A stretch of DNA of 55,206 nt from Candidatus Contendobacter odensis Run_B_J11 (GTDB taxonomy: Bacteria; Pseudomonadota; Gammaproteobacteria; Competibacterales; Competibacteraceae). The stretch spans positions 1 through 55,206 of the forward strand of contig NZ_CBTK010000135.1 in assembly GCF_000531125.1 (NCBI RefSeq). Reading direction: 5' to 3'. The notes beneath the pieces are model-generated. The model was not told the origin of the DNA and did no database searches. It worked only from the letters and a program-made list of their open reading frames with translations. The position numbers and the translations under genes were made by a program. Below, one piece after another: positions 16,439 to 26,034 of this stretch (within the stretch, counting starts at the first letter, position 1; each line of letters starts with the position of its first letter).

Positions 16439-18091
16439 ATGACTATCTCTCATCTTTCCACCGATGTCCTGATTGTCGGGTGCGGTGCCGCCGGTCTCAG
16501 TCTGGCGCTGCGATTGGCTGAGACCGCTCAGGTTATGGCGCTCGCCAAGGGACCGTTGTATGAAGGCAGCACATACTACGCTCAAGGCGGAGTGTCAGCG
16601 GTACTGGATGCCGGAGATTCCATCGAGTCTCACCTGCAAGATACCTTGATCGCCGGAGCAGGTCTGTGCCATACCGACGCGGTGCGTTTCACGGTGGCGC
16701 ATGGCCGGGAAGTGATCGAATGGCTCAGCGCCCAAGGCGTACCGTTCACCAAGGAATCGACTGCTGATGGCAACGTGGACTACCACCTACACCGTGAAGG
16801 CGGTCACAGCCATCGGCGGGTCGCTCACGCTGCGGACGCCACTGGCCGCGCCATTCAGACCACGCTGGAGGAGCGCGCTCGCCAGCATCCCGGCATCACC
16901 TTATACGATCATTACAGCGCCGTGGATTTGATCGCCAGCCGCAAGCTGGGATTGAGCGGCAATCGCTGCCTGGGTGCTTATGTGCTGAATCGGCAAACAG
17001 GCCGGGTTGAAGCTATCGCGGCTCGTGTCGTGGTACTGGCCACCGGCGGAGCCAGCCGGGTCTACCTGTATTCCAGCAACCCGGACGGTTCCACCGGTGA
17101 CGGTATTGCCATGGCGTGGCGGGCCGGCTGCCGGGTCAGCAACATGGAATTCATGCAATTTCACCCGACCTGTCTTTATCACCCCAAAGCCAAGTCGTTC
17201 CTGATTTCCGAGGCGGTGCGCGGCGAGGGCGGCGTACTACGCCTGCCGGATGGCAGCCGCTTTATGCACCACTTCGATCCCCGGCTGGAACTGGCCCCAC
17301 GCGACATTGTTGCCCGCGCCATTGACCATGAAATGAAACGACTGGGTGCGGAGTGCCTCTATCTCGATATTAGCCACAAGCCGGCTGCTTTCATCCGCGA
17401 CCATTTCCCCAACATTGACGCCAAGTGTCGAGAATACGGCTTCGACATGACCCAGGAACCACTGCCCGTAGTGCCGGCGGCGCACTACACCTGTGGCGGG
17501 GTGATGACCGATTTGGCCGGACGTACCGATCTGGAAGGGCTGTACGCGATTGGCGAGGTCGCTTTTACTGGCCTGCACGGTGCAAACCGCATGGCGAGTA
17601 ACTCGCTGCTGGAGTGTCTGGTGTTTGCCGCCGCCGCCAGTGCCGATATTAAAACCTGTCTGCGTCAGGTCCCGGAGTTACCCGCCTTGCCGGCATGGGA
17701 CGAAAGTCGGGTGACCGACTCGGATGAAGATGTCGTGGTCACCCATAACTGGCAGGAATTGCGGCGGTTTATGTGGGATTACGTCGGCATTGTCCGCACC
17801 AACAAACGCCTGCAACGGGCCAAGAATCGGGTGGATTTACTGCTGCGGGAAATTGCGGAGTATTACGGCAATTTCCGCATCAGCGCCGATCTGATTGAGC
17901 TGCGCAATCTGGCGCTGGTGGCCGACTTGATCATCCGTTCGGCGCTGGAACGCAAGGAAAGCCGGGGCTTGCATTACACGCTGGACTATCCGGCGAGCAA
18001 CGATACGGCATCCCCACACGATACCATCCTGGTACCGGAGCATTTTGCCGGCAAAGAATGGGATCCCCGATGGTCGGACTCCACCAGTTGA
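16439..18091 (+). CDS. nadB: L-aspartate oxidase
   Basis: The first enzyme of de novo NAD synthesis, oxidising L-aspartate to iminoaspartate with FAD. The dinucleotide-binding motif [12 protein letters not shown] is near the N-terminus, followed by [14 protein letters not shown], the [11 protein letters not shown] active-site region and the [13 protein letters not shown] signature. I chose the ATG at 16439, giving 550 residues, because the frame upstream has no similarity to the family. It is divergent from rpoE, a conserved gammaproteobacterial arrangement, and convergent with ygfX (15 bases between stops). Confidence 0.97.
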   Translation: MTISHLSTDVLIVGCGAAGLSLALRLAETAQVMALAKGPLYEGSTYYAQGGVSAVLDAGDSIESHLQDTLIAGAGLCHTDAVRFTVAHGREVIEWLSAQGVPFTKESTADGNVDYHLHREGGHSHRRVAHAADATGRAIQTTLEERARQHPGITLYDHYSAVDLIASRKLGLSGNRCLGAYVLNRQTGRVEAIAARVVVLATGGASRVYLYSSNPDGSTGDGIAMAWRAGCRVSNMEFMQFHPTCLYHPKAKSFLISEAVRGEGGVLRLPDGSRFMHHFDPRLELAPRDIVARAIDHEMKRLGAECLYLDISHKPAAFIRDHFPNIDAKCREYGFDMTQEPLPVVPAAHYTCGGVMTDLAGRTDLEGLYAIGEVAFTGLHGANRMASNSLLECLVFAAAASADIKTCLRQVPELPALPAWDESRVTDSDEDVVVTHNWQELRRFMWDYVGIVRTNKRLQRAKNRVDLLLREIAEYYGNFRISADLIELRNLALVADLIIRSALERKESRGLHYTLDYPASNDTASPHDTILVPEHFAGKEWDPRWSDSTS

Positions 18092-18106
18092 TCCATGCCA
18101 ACGCCA

Positions 18107-18553
18107 TCAGGGCTGATCGGGTTCGTCAATCTTGGTCTGGGTTCGCAACCAGACCCGCAATCGTCGCAACGCTTCGGCGTCTGCAGCATCGGGTAATAGC
18201 GTCAGCGACCGGTGTTTGCCGGTTTCCAGCCGGAAATTCAAAATAACGATACTCGGATGGGCATAACCGCCACTAAGCCAAGCGTGATGGATCGTTCCAT
18301 CACCGGTTTCAAGCCGCCAGCGGCCATCCAGCAGTTCAATATGGGCGATAAAATCGCGCCCCCGCCCATCGCCGTATTGCCACCCGAACCTGAGCAGCGC
18401 CAGCGTGATACCAGCGATGAATCCGGCTTTGACCCAGAGCGGCACGGTGGAAATGACAACGGCGACGCCAGCTAACAGATGGCCGATACCGCCGCAAATC
18501 AGCAAAAGCCGCGAGGGACGCAGATCGAGAATTAAAGATACGCGGCTACGCAT
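18107..18553 (-). CDS. ygfX: YgfX family membrane protein
   Basis: 148 residues with two adjacent membrane helices (about residues 17-36 and 39-58) and a cytoplasmic C-terminal domain (HIELLDGRWRLETGDG, RLRVWLRTQTK). In E. coli ygfX is co-transcribed with sdhE and was reported as a membrane toxin (CptA) acting on cytoskeletal proteins, though that role is debated. Here it lies at the far end of a minus-strand run after sdhE, but a Uma2 nuclease gene and a small unknown gene stand between the two. Confidence 0.75.
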   Translation of the reverse strand: MRSRVSLILDLRPSRLLLICGGIGHLLAGVAVVISTVPLWVKAGFIAGITLALLRFGWQYGDGRGRDFIAHIELLDGRWRLETGDGTIHHAWLSGGYAHPSIVILNFRLETGKHRSLTLLPDAADAEALRRLRVWLRTQTKIDEPDQP

Positions 18554-18567
18554 TCCTGATACGGAGC

Positions 18568-19320
18568 TTAACGCGAATCCGGGTCTACACCCAACTGCCG
18601 CAACCGCTCGGCCAACCGTTCAGCGCGAAGTTGAGCAACCTCGGTTTGCTGTTGCGCAGTTTCGGTGTGCTGGCGGGCGACTTCGGCTGCGGTGGGCAAC
18701 AAAGCACCTTCTGGAGTGAACCAGCGCAGCCAAACCGTGGTGACGCCCCGGAAGGTTCCCGTCCAACGTCCCAAATCGAGATTCAGGGCCGGACTATGCA
18801 GGCGACCTTGGGGATCAGCGACCAGTGGGTAGTAGTCATTGCCATGCAGGGTGAAGCCCGCGAAATCTTCAGGGTTGAAGGGGTCGTACCCGTAGTATTC
18901 CGGGACATGCATCTGACGGGCGTAGAGGGTTTTCTTGTGGGTCTTATCGTGGTGGGCGGTGCTGGCCGACAGCAGTTCGACGACGACATCCGGTCCCTTG
19001 CCCTGCTCCCAGATCACCCAACTCTTGCGCTCGCCGCGTGATACGTCCAGCGCCACGAAGAAATCCGGGCCGATGAAGGTGTTGTGGCGCACCTGTTCCA
19101 GACTGTAGTAAAGGAACATGTTGCCACCAGCGAAACCGTCGCCCCGCGCTTCCAGCCAGAGATCGAGGACATCAATCAGCAAATCCATCTGCAAGTGGTG
19201 ACGCATAGTTTCCATGGGTATTCCGTCATCGCAGGGGAGATCGTCCTGGGTGGGAGGAATGGCCGGCAAATCCACTACTGCGAACAGCGGGGGCGGTGGG
19301 GAAATCAGCAGCGCTTCCAT
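18568..19320 (-). CDS. Uma2 family endonuclease
   Basis: 250 residues of the Uma2/DUF820 family, PD-(D/E)xK-fold nucleases that are abundant in cyanobacteria and some gammaproteobacteria and have unknown natural targets. Seen: PDFFVALDV, PDVVVELLSAST, the Lys-rich segment DKTHKKTLYARQ and EYYGYDP, in the family order. A C-terminal coiled coil of about 45 residues is rich in Gln, Glu and Arg. The start at 19320 is set by AGGAGG six bases upstream, although the frame is open further. It separates ygfX from sdhE and was probably acquired. Confidence 0.88.
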   Translation of the reverse strand: MEALLISPPPPLFAVVDLPAIPPTQDDLPCDDGIPMETMRHHLQMDLLIDVLDLWLEARGDGFAGGNMFLYYSLEQVRHNTFIGPDFFVALDVSRGERKSWVIWEQGKGPDVVVELLSASTAHHDKTHKKTLYARQMHVPEYYGYDPFNPEDFAGFTLHGNDYYPLVADPQGRLHSPALNLDLGRWTGTFRGVTTVWLRWFTPEGALLPTAAEVARQHTETAQQQTEVAQLRAERLAERLRQLGVDPDSR

Positions 19321-19554
19321 GGAGTCGCCTCCTGAACGGTGGGGATCGGCGCGGTGGATAACGCATTTGCAGTTTAATTCAATCAGACGCCGGGCAACAC
19401 TTCCTGTTTCAGCCAATCCGCCGGTATCGTTAGCTCAGCATACGGGATCAAGCTTCCTGATCCTCGGCCACGCGATCCCGGATTAAATCCCCTATCGGAT
19501 CAGCGCCGGAGGGTAACCAGCCCAGGATTCTTCAAAAAAGCTGGTACAAGCAAA

Positions 19555-19594
19555 GCGGAACCCATCACGGTTCGATGTTGTGGTGGGTTTCAGC
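19555..19594. repeat. imperfect inverted repeat in a gene-free spacer
   Basis: GCGGAACCCATCAC (19555-19568) faces GTGGTGGGTTTCAGC (19580-19594) with few mismatches and an 11-base loop. It lies in the stretch 19321-19745, in which I see no gene. The composition (GGTGGGTTTC, CCCGGCCTACGC) resembles the short intergenic repeats found scattered in many proteobacterial genomes. It does not end in a T run, so it is not a canonical terminator. Confidence 0.45.
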
Positions 19595-19745
19595 GTTTTG
19601 TGCCTTTGCCCGGCCTACGCAGTGAGCATTCAGCCTCACTACGATCCATCAGATTTGGATGAAGACATGTAGACGTGGGCGCAACTGGACAGGCATTAGT
19701 CGAATCAGGCGAGTGAGTATATGGCGACGGTCAAGCAGCGGGACG

Positions 19746-19970
19746 TCAATAAGCACCCGATTTCAGCAATGCTTTAATCTGTTGGGAAGCCTGCTGCATG
19801 TCGCGCCGCAAGGAGTCGATCTCGGATGGCGTTAGCAGTCTGGCCGGATTTGAGGAGATAGCGGGCTTCGGATTCGGTAAGGCAGTCGAATCCATACCCG
19901 AACCCGAAAACTTTGATCCACTGCGGGATTCAAGGTCGGCATAACGATTTCGCGCTGGCGCATTCAACAT
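19746..19970 (-). CDS. hypothetical protein, 74 residues
   Basis: A small protein starting six bases after the sdhE stop. The N-terminal 40 residues are polar and low in structure (Ser, Pro, Asn); the C-terminal 30 (TPSEIDSLRRDMQQASQQIK) look like one amphipathic helix. I recognise no family. The close spacing to sdhE supports co-transcription, but there is no clear ribosome binding site, so the frame may be chance. Confidence 0.45.
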   Translation of the reverse strand: MLNAPARNRYADLESRSGSKFSGSGMDSTALPNPKPAISSNPARLLTPSEIDSLRRDMQQASQQIKALLKSGAY

Positions 19971-19976
19971 CAGAAG

Positions 19977-20234
19977 TTATGCAGAGTATTTCACCAGAGT
20001 CCGCATGATGCCGACGACTCGCGCTGTCACCGCATCCGCCGGAGTTTCCCGCCCGACCATATAGCTCATCAGCAGCGGGTCTTGCAGTTCCAGCAAATCC
20101 GCAAACGCTTGCTGATCTTCCGCTGCCGCATCAGGGTAATACTGCTCCAGATAACCCAGCGTCAGCAGATCCAGTTCCTTCATGCCACGCCGGCAGCGCC
20201 AACGCAATTTGCCCATCTGTTCATCCACTGCCAA
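19977..20234 (-). CDS. sdhE: FAD assembly factor SdhE
   Basis: The bacterial homologue of SDHAF2, needed for covalent attachment of FAD to SdhA. 85 residues, all helical, with the conserved RGxxE motif at Arg16-Gly17-Met18-Lys19-Glu20, directly followed by LDLLTLGYLEQYY. The length is right for the family. It lies 62 bases after sdhB, past a strong hairpin, so its expression may be lower than that of the structural genes or may depend on readthrough. Family knowledge predicts a direct role in maturing the SdhA encoded at 21087. Confidence 0.95.
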   Translation of the reverse strand: MAVDEQMGKLRWRCRRGMKELDLLTLGYLEQYYPDAAAEDQQAFADLLELQDPLLMSYMVGRETPADAVTARVVGIMRTLVKYSA

Positions 20235-20252
20235 ATTCTCCTTAAATCAATA

Positions 20253-20287
20253 ACGCCCCTCTCCCACTATTGATGAGAGAGGGGCGT
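20253..20287 (-). terminator. hairpin between sdhB and sdhE
   Basis: A perfect 11-pair stem, ACGCCCCTCTC (20253-20263) with GAGAGGGGCGT (20277-20287), follows the sdhB stop. The minus-strand sequence after it is only moderately T-rich (TATTGATTT), so it could act as a partial terminator or as a 3' stabiliser separating sdhCDAB from sdhE. Confidence 0.6.
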
Positions 20288-20296
20288 CAGGGGGAA

Positions 20297-21073
20297 TTAA
20301 CGCCGCTCGACCATCATCTTCTTGATTTCCGCGATGGCCTTGGCGGGATTCAAACCCTTCGGGCAAGTCTTGGTGCAATTCATGATGGTGTGGCAACGAT
20401 AGAGCCGGAACGGGTCTTCCAGATCGTCCAGCCGCTCGCCAGTGAACTCGTCGCGGCTATCCACGATCCAGCGGTAGGCTTGCAGCAGTACCGATGGCCC
20501 TAGATAGCGTTCACCATTCCACCAGTAGCTCGGGCAACTGGTCGAGCAGCAGGCGCACAAAATACACTCATACAGACCGTCCAGCTTGGCGCGGTCTTCC
20601 TTGGATTGCAGGCGCTCCCGCTCCGGCGGCGGGGTAATGGACTGCAACCACGGTTTGATCGAGGCGTACTGCGCGTAGAAATGGGTCAGATCCGGCACCA
20701 GATCCTTGATCACCGGCATGTGCGGCAACGGATAGACCTTGACATCGCCCTTGATGTCGTCAATGGCGATAGTGCAGGCCAGAGTGTTGACGCCGTCGAT
20801 GTTCATCGCGCAGGAACCGCACACCCCTTCACGGCAGGAGCGGCGCAAGGTCAAGGTCGGATCCATCTCGTTCTTGATCTTGAGCAGGGCGTCCAGCACC
20901 ATCGGGGCGCAGGTATCCAAATCGACCTCGTAGGTGTCCAGACGCGGATTTTCGCCGCTGTCCGGGTCCCAACGATAGATCTGGAAGCGCTTGATGTTCT
21001 TGGCGCCAGCCCCGGCATAGTAGGTTTTGCCCTTGCCGACGACCGAATGGGCGGGAAGATTGAATTGAGCCAT
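20297..21073 (-). CDS. sdhB: succinate dehydrogenase iron-sulfur subunit
   Basis: Carries electrons from FAD to ubiquinone through three iron-sulfur clusters. The 2Fe-2S ligands lie in [16 protein letters not shown]; the 4Fe-4S and 3Fe-4S ligands in [16 protein letters not shown] and [18 protein letters not shown] placed the start at 21073 (MAQFNLPAH), giving 258 residues, because GAGAGGG precedes it and the upstream extension is not conserved. It is the last gene of sdhC-sdhD-sdhA-sdhB. Confidence 0.97.
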   Translation of the reverse strand: MAQFNLPAHSVVGKGKTYYAGAGAKNIKRFQIYRWDPDSGENPRLDTYEVDLDTCAPMVLDALLKIKNEMDPTLTLRRSCREGVCGSCAMNIDGVNTLACTIAIDDIKGDVKVYPLPHMPVIKDLVPDLTHFYAQYASIKPWLQSITPPPERERLQSKEDRAKLDGLYECILCACCSTSCPSYWWNGERYLGPSVLLQAYRWIVDSRDEFTGERLDDLEDPFRLYRCHTIMNCTKTCPKGLNPAKAIAEIKKMMVERR

Positions 21074-21086
21074 GAGTATCGCCCTC

Positions 21087-22880
21087 TCAGTAGACGCGCT
21101 TCTTGGGTGGAACGTATTCCACCTCATCGGTCAGGGTATAGGTATGAACCGGTCGGTACTCGAAAGTTACCTCACCCTTGGGATCCAGCGATGCCAAGGT
21201 GTGCTTCATCCAGTTCTCGTCGTCGCGATCCGGATAATCCTCGCGGGCGTGGGCGCCACGGCTTTCGGGACGGTTAATCGCCGATTTAATCGACACCATC
21301 GCGCAACCCAGCAGGTTATCGAGTTCCAGCGTCTCGACCAGATCGGAGTTCCAGACCATGCTGCGGTCAGTGACGCCCACATGCTCGAAGCCCGCGAAGA
21401 CGTCTTCCAGCTTGTGGATGCCTGCGGCCATGGACTCGCCGGTGCGGAATACGGCGGCGTGATTCTGCATGGTGCGCTGCATCCGCAGTCGCAGGCTGGC
21501 GGTTGAATTTTCCCCGCGGGCATGACGCAGACCGTCGAAACGAGCGACGATCCGATCCACGCTGGCTTGCGGCAGCGCCGGGTGCGGCGTGTCCAGCTTG
21601 ATCTTGTCGGCGCAGCGGTTGGCGGCGGCGCGCCCGAACACCACGATGTCGAGCAGCGAGTTGGAACCTAGCCGGTTAGCGCCATGCACCGACACGCAAG
21701 CTGCCTCACCAATCGCCATCAGGCCAGGAACCACATGATCCGGATCGCCGTCCTTGAGCCGCACCACTTCGCCATAGAAATTGGTCGGGATGCCGCCCAT
21801 GTTGTAATGCACCGTCGGCAGCACCGGCACCGGATCCTTGGTCACGTCCACCCCGGAGAAGATGCGGGCGGTCTCGGCAATACCGGGCAAGCGCTCGTTG
21901 ATGACTTCGGGACCGAGATGTTCGAGATGCAGGAAGATGTGATCCTTGTGTTCGCCGACGCCACGTCCTTCGCGAATTTCAACCGTCATCGAGCGACTTA
22001 CCACGTCACGGGACGCCAGATCCTTGGCATTTGGCGCATACCGCTCCATGAAGCGTTCGCCGTTGGAGTTGGTTAAATAGCCGCCCTCGCCGCGACAGCC
22101 TTCAGTCAGCAGACAGCCTGCGCCGTAGATGCCGGTGGGGTGGAACTGGGTGAACTCCATATCCTGCAACGGCAGGCCGGCGCGCAACACCATGCCGTTA
22201 CCGTCACCAGTGCAAGTGTGAGCCGAAGTGGCCGAAAAGTAGGAACGGCCATAACCGCCGGTTGCCAGCACCGTGGTGTGGGCGCGGAACACATGCAGCG
22301 TACCCTCGGCCAAATCCCAGGCCACCACGCCATGGCAGGCGCCGGCATCGTCCATAATCAAATCCAGCGCGAAGTATTCGATAAAAAACTCGGCGTCGTG
22401 CTTGAGCGCCTGCTGATAAAGGGTGTGCAGAATGGCATGGCCGGTGCGGTCGGCAGCGGCGCAGGTGCGCTGGGCAGTGCCCTCGCCGTAATTGGTGGTC
22501 ATGCCGCCAAACGGGCGCTGATAAATTTTGCCTTCTTCAGTGCGCGAGAACGGGACACCGTAATGTTCCAGCTCGATCACCGCCGGGATGGCCTCACGGC
22601 ACATATATTCAATGGCGTCCTGGTCACCCAGCCAGTCGGCGCCCTTGATGGTGTCATAGAAATGCCACTGCCATTTGTCGGTGCCCATGTTGCCGAGCGC
22701 CGCCGACATTCCGCCTTGCGCGGCTACGGTGTGACTGCGGGTGGGAAACACTTTGGTCAGGCAGGCGGTTTTCAGCCCTTTCTGCGCCATGCCAAAAGTG
22801 GCGCGCAATCCAGCGCCGCCAGCGCCGACCACGATCACGTCGTAATTATGATGAACCAGCTTATAGGTATCGGTGGACAT
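21087..22880 (-). CDS. sdhA: succinate dehydrogenase flavoprotein subunit
   Basis: Oxidises succinate to fumarate in the citric acid cycle and passes electrons to SdhB. The FAD motif VVGAGGAGL is at residues 17-25 and the flavinylated histidine is His50 in [24 protein letters not shown] and the C-terminal REDYPDRDD segment are also present. At 597 residues it is of normal length. Maturation should need SdhE (19977) and possibly the DUF1674 protein (23856), both encoded nearby. Confidence 0.98.
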   Translation of the reverse strand: MSTDTYKLVHHNYDVIVVGAGGAGLRATFGMAQKGLKTACLTKVFPTRSHTVAAQGGMSAALGNMGTDKWQWHFYDTIKGADWLGDQDAIEYMCREAIPAVIELEHYGVPFSRTEEGKIYQRPFGGMTTNYGEGTAQRTCAAADRTGHAILHTLYQQALKHDAEFFIEYFALDLIMDDAGACHGVVAWDLAEGTLHVFRAHTTVLATGGYGRSYFSATSAHTCTGDGNGMVLRAGLPLQDMEFTQFHPTGIYGAGCLLTEGCRGEGGYLTNSNGERFMERYAPNAKDLASRDVVSRSMTVEIREGRGVGEHKDHIFLHLEHLGPEVINERLPGIAETARIFSGVDVTKDPVPVLPTVHYNMGGIPTNFYGEVVRLKDGDPDHVVPGLMAIGEAACVSVHGANRLGSNSLLDIVVFGRAAANRCADKIKLDTPHPALPQASVDRIVARFDGLRHARGENSTASLRLRMQRTMQNHAAVFRTGESMAAGIHKLEDVFAGFEHVGVTDRSMVWNSDLVETLELDNLLGCAMVSIKSAINRPESRGAHAREDYPDRDDENWMKHTLASLDPKGEVTFEYRPVHTYTLTDEVEYVPPKKRVY

Positions 22881-22909
22881 GAAAAAACCTCAGCCTCTGA
22901 TAGTGGGCG

Positions 22910-23287
22910 TCAAGCCAGTGCAATCTTGAGCACGGCGACGACGGAAATGGCGCCCAGCAGGAACAACACGAATTGCGTCGCCAGCACCGCGACAACCTTG
23001 GCTCCCTCTGGCCGGACATAGTCCTCATAGATCACCTGCATCCCCAGATTGGCGTGATAGAACGCCGCGAGCAGCAGAGTCACCATCAGGCCGGCTCTAA
23101 CTGGATTGCTCAGCCAGTGCTGGAAGGTCTCATAGTCGGCGCGAGACACCGATAGCATGGAAATAACGAACCATAGCACCAGCGGCACCAGGGCGACCGA
23201 AGTGACGCGCTGCAACCACCAGTGGTGAGTGCCGTCTTTAGCGGTGCCCAGACCGCGAACGCGAGCGAGCGGGGTACGAATGCTCAT
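22910..23287 (-). CDS. sdhD: succinate dehydrogenase membrane anchor subunit
   Basis: 125 residues with three membrane helices. The segment AAFYHANLGMQVIYEDYVRP matches the haem and quinone-site region of SdhD proteins; the His is the likely haem ligand. I set the start at 23287 (MSIRTPLARVRGLG) because the frame upstream overlaps sdhC and has no similarity to the family. It lies between sdhC and sdhA with gaps of 14 and 29 bases. Confidence 0.93.
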   Translation of the reverse strand: MSIRTPLARVRGLGTAKDGTHHWWLQRVTSVALVPLVLWFVISMLSVSRADYETFQHWLSNPVRAGLMVTLLLAAFYHANLGMQVIYEDYVRPEGAKVVAVLATQFVLFLLGAISVVAVLKIALA

Positions 23288-23301
23288 TAGAGTTTCTCTC
23301 C

Positions 23302-23688
23302 TCAGGGCGCGGCGATCAGCCAGCACAGGAAGGTCAGAATGATGGAGGACCACACCACGGCCCAGCCGGATTGGGTGGCCTTCTCCATTTCGAAGCCGTG
23401 GCCGGCATCCCAGAACAGGTGGCGAATGCCGTTGGCCAGGTGGTAGAACAAAGCCCAAGTCCATAGGAACAGGAACAATTGTCCCAGCTTGGATCCCAGC
23501 ACCATCTGGGCATGTTCAAAGGCTTCGGGACCGCGAGCAGCGGCCACCAACCAGTACACCAGCAGCAGTGTACCCACCACCAGCCCAGCGCCGGTGGCGC
23601 GGTGAGTGATGGACAGGATTGAGGTCATTTGCGGTCTGTAATAGGGACCGATCATGAACGGCGACAACGGCCGTTGTTTGGCTGACAT
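23302..23688 (-). CDS. sdhC: succinate dehydrogenase cytochrome b556 subunit
   Basis: 128 residues with three membrane helices. The family signatures RPLSPFM..YRPQMTSILSITHRATG and FYHLANGIRHLFWD are present, including the likely haem-ligand His. The start at 23688 follows AAGGAGC, a strong ribosome binding site, so the longer frame is not used. First gene of sdhCDAB. The 167 bases upstream, up to the DUF1674 gene, probably hold the promoter; TATGAT on the minus strand is a fair -10, but I see no good -35. Confidence 0.95.
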   Translation of the reverse strand: MSAKQRPLSPFMIGPYYRPQMTSILSITHRATGAGLVVGTLLLVYWLVAAARGPEAFEHAQMVLGSKLGQLFLFLWTWALFYHLANGIRHLFWDAGHGFEMEKATQSGWAVVWSSIILTFLCWLIAAP

Positions 23689-23855
23689 ACGGTGCTCCTT
23701 GTGGCGCAGTGGTAAAAGAAGGGTTATCGTTGTTGTGCGATGCAACAATCATAATCGAAAGCGGACCGGATTTCCGAAAACCTGACTTGGGACCGAACGC
23801 TTACTTTGTAATCAGCGCGGCGCAGAGCCTCGCTGGTTGGGGCCAGGTCTGATGA

Positions 23856-24029
23856 TTAGAAGTCGATGCAGCGCCCGGCTTTTTCCCAATCGCCGTAGCG
23901 GGTGGGTTCGAGTCCTTTGGGACCGCCATATTCAGCGGGTTTTCCCGTTTTTTCAGTGGGTTGGGGCGGCGGGTCGGGAGTTACGGCGGACTGTGAAGGC
24001 AGCGTCGTCTGCGGGTCATTGTTATTCAT
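23856..24029 (-). CDS. DUF1674 domain protein (SDHAF4-like)
   Basis: About 57 residues. The N-terminal part is rich in Pro, Thr and Gln and likely disordered; the C-terminal 25 residues carry the DUF1674 signature EYGGPKGLEPTRYGDWEKA followed by GRCIDF. This is the bacterial counterpart of SDHAF4, which in eukaryotes binds FAD-loaded SdhA and promotes its assembly with SdhB. Placement immediately upstream of sdhC on the same strand fits that role. The start is uncertain: an in-frame ATG exists at 24191, but the upstream part looks non-conserved. Confidence 0.8.
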   Translation of the reverse strand: MNNNDPQTTLPSQSAVTPDPPPQPTEKTGKPAEYGGPKGLEPTRYGDWEKAGRCIDF

Positions 24030-24272
24030 GGCAACTCGCTGTGGGTTGAGGGATGGCGGAAGCTGAACCATCCTTGTCACATCCACCGCCGGGATCGCCG
24101 GAGGCTCCAGGCTTCGTGCCTTTGCAGCAACGGGAGCATCCCGGTCTACATTTTGTGGGGCTATTATGCCGATCACGTCTCTTGAACGCAATGAACCGGC
24201 GGTTAGCCAACACTCGTGACCTTCGAGCGTTTAATGTCTTTAATTGACATAAATATCAAAGGATTCTCTCTT

Positions 24273-25322
24273 ATGAACGTGGAATGGCGTGATTTTCTTG
24301 AACGGGCTGGCGCTCATTGGGATAGTGACTCCGTGATCCATTTTGGCCAGCTGGATGCGGAGTCAAACGCGGCGCTGAGGGGCGATGTGTGCTGTGATTT
24401 ATCCCACTTGGGCCTGATCGCTGTACACGGGCCAGATGCCGAGCGCTTCCTGCAAGGCCAACTGACCTGCGATGTTCGCCAGGTTACGCCAGAACACAGC
24501 CTGATCGGCGCACATTGCAACCCCAAGGGCCGTGCTGTAGCCGACTTTCGGCTGTTCCAGCGCGAGGATGCTTACTTTCTGGAACTGCCGCGCACGATGG
24601 TGGATCCCCTGTTGCTTCGGCTGTGCAAGTATTTATTGAGAGCCAAGGCCGTATTGGAAAATGCCAGCGATGCGTTGGCGCGGATCGGAGTCGCGGGGCC
24701 GAACGCGGCAAGTTTGCTTGAATCCGCGATGGGCGCGGTTCCAGCAACGGTGAACAGCGTTATCGCAGCCGACAACATGATCGTAATTCGCCTGCCTGGA
24801 CTCCAGCCGCGTTTCGAGCTGCACGGCGCGGCACGGGAATTGGGCGCGATCTGGAATGCGCTGGCACGCGACTTGGTGCCGGTTGGGACTGAATCGTGGC
24901 GGCTGCTCGATATTTTGGCCGGGATACCGACCATTTACCCCGCAACGATGGAAGCCTTTGTGCCACAGATGATCAATTTGCAGCAGTTGGATGGGATCAG
25001 CTTCCAGAAGGGTTGCTACACCGGGCAGGAAATCGTGGCGCGCACCCATCATCTGGGCAAGCTCAAGCGGCGAATGTATCTGGCTCGGGTGGACAGCGCT
25101 ACCCCGCCGCGCCCCGGCGATCCGCTGTTTTCGCCGCAGGCCGATGCAAGTCAAAGCGCCGGGCAACTGGCCGACGCCTGTCGTCATCCCAATGGCGGTT
25201 ATGCGGTGCTGGCGGTGGCGCTGATCGAGTGCGCGGAACAGGGCGAGTTGCGCTTGGGCGACGCCGGCGGACCGGTGTTGCAGTTGGAACCGTTGCCTTA
25301 TGAATTTGATGGAGCGGCTTAG
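24273..25322 (+). CDS. ygfZ: folate-binding protein YgfZ
   Basis: A folate-dependent protein related to the glycine cleavage T-protein, important for maintaining certain iron-sulfur enzymes such as MiaB. The diagnostic motif KGCYTGQEIVARTHHLGK contains the family's conserved Cys. 349 residues from the ATG at 24273, which follows AAGGA; the frame is open 19 codons further upstream. It is divergent from the DUF1674/sdh genes. In E. coli ygfZ is likewise adjacent to sdhE and ygfX. Confidence 0.94.
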   Translation: MNVEWRDFLERAGAHWDSDSVIHFGQLDAESNAALRGDVCCDLSHLGLIAVHGPDAERFLQGQLTCDVRQVTPEHSLIGAHCNPKGRAVADFRLFQREDAYFLELPRTMVDPLLLRLCKYLLRAKAVLENASDALARIGVAGPNAASLLESAMGAVPATVNSVIAADNMIVIRLPGLQPRFELHGAARELGAIWNALARDLVPVGTESWRLLDILAGIPTIYPATMEAFVPQMINLQQLDGISFQKGCYTGQEIVARTHHLGKLKRRMYLARVDSATPPRPGDPLFSPQADASQSAGQLADACRHPNGGYAVLAVALIECAEQGELRLGDAGGPVLQLEPLPYEFDGAA

Positions 25323-25347
25323 GCCATCGACGCTCAGCGGGAGCCGC

Positions 25348-25986
25348 TCAGTCTTCCGAGGGCATCCAGCCACCCATGTCCTTCCAGCAATTGACAATTT
25401 GGCAGAATAGTTCGGCGGTGCGTTCCACATCGTAAATCGCCGAGTGCGCCTCGCGCTCGTCCCAGCGAATGCCCGCCGCTTGCAGCGCCCGCGCCAGCAC
25501 CGTCTGTCCATACGCCAATCCGGCCAGAGATACGGTGTCGAAGCTGCTGAAAGGATGAAAGGGATTACGCTTGATTCGGGTGCGGGCGACCGCCGCGTTC
25601 AGGAACCCCAAGTCAAAAAAGGAGTTGTGACCGACCAGAATGGCGCGGGTACAACCCGTGTCGCGCATTTCCCGGCGCACTTCTCGAAAAATAGCGCTCA
25701 ACGCTTCGTTTTCTGGCACCGCAAAGCGAAAGGGATGATAGGGGTCAATACCATTAACCACCATCGAGGCGGGATCCATCCGCGCATCGGGAAATGGCTC
25801 TACATGGTGAGACAGGGTTCCGGCAGGACGCAGAACCCCTTGCCAGTCCATCCGCACGATAACCACAGCGATTTCCAGCAGGGCGTCGGTCTGGGCATTG
25901 AGGCCGCCGGTTTCAACATCCACGATGACCGGCAGAAAGCCCCGGAAACGGCGAGCAATAAGAGATTTGGAGGACGATTCGTTCAT
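25348..25986 (-). CDS. rnt: ribonuclease T
   Basis: A 3'-5' exoribonuclease of the DEDD family that trims tRNA and other stable RNA ends. Seen: VIVDVETGG (Exo I), [16 protein letters not shown] (Exo II) and [14 protein letters not shown] (Exo III, DEDDh type). 212 residues, normal length. It is convergent with ygfZ with only 25 bases between stops, and stands apart from the moaE operon upstream by about 50 bases. Confidence 0.95.
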   Translation of the reverse strand: MNESSSKSLIARRFRGFLPVIVDVETGGLNAQTDALLEIAVVIVRMDWQGVLRPAGTLSHHVEPFPDARMDPASMVVNGIDPYHPFRFAVPENEALSAIFREVRREMRDTGCTRAILVGHNSFFDLGFLNAAVARTRIKRNPFHPFSSFDTVSLAGLAYGQTVLARALQAAGIRWDEREAHSAIYDVERTAELFCQIVNCWKDMGGWMPSED

Positions 25987-26034
25987 CCATGCAGCATAGC
26001 GAATCAGAGGCCGGATCGCACCCGCACCCGCTAC

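Noticed and set aside
18107-20234. SdhE-YgfX as an active toxin-antitoxin system
   Set aside because: SdhE has an established role in flavinylation, the toxin claim for YgfX is debated, and the two genes are no longer adjacent here.
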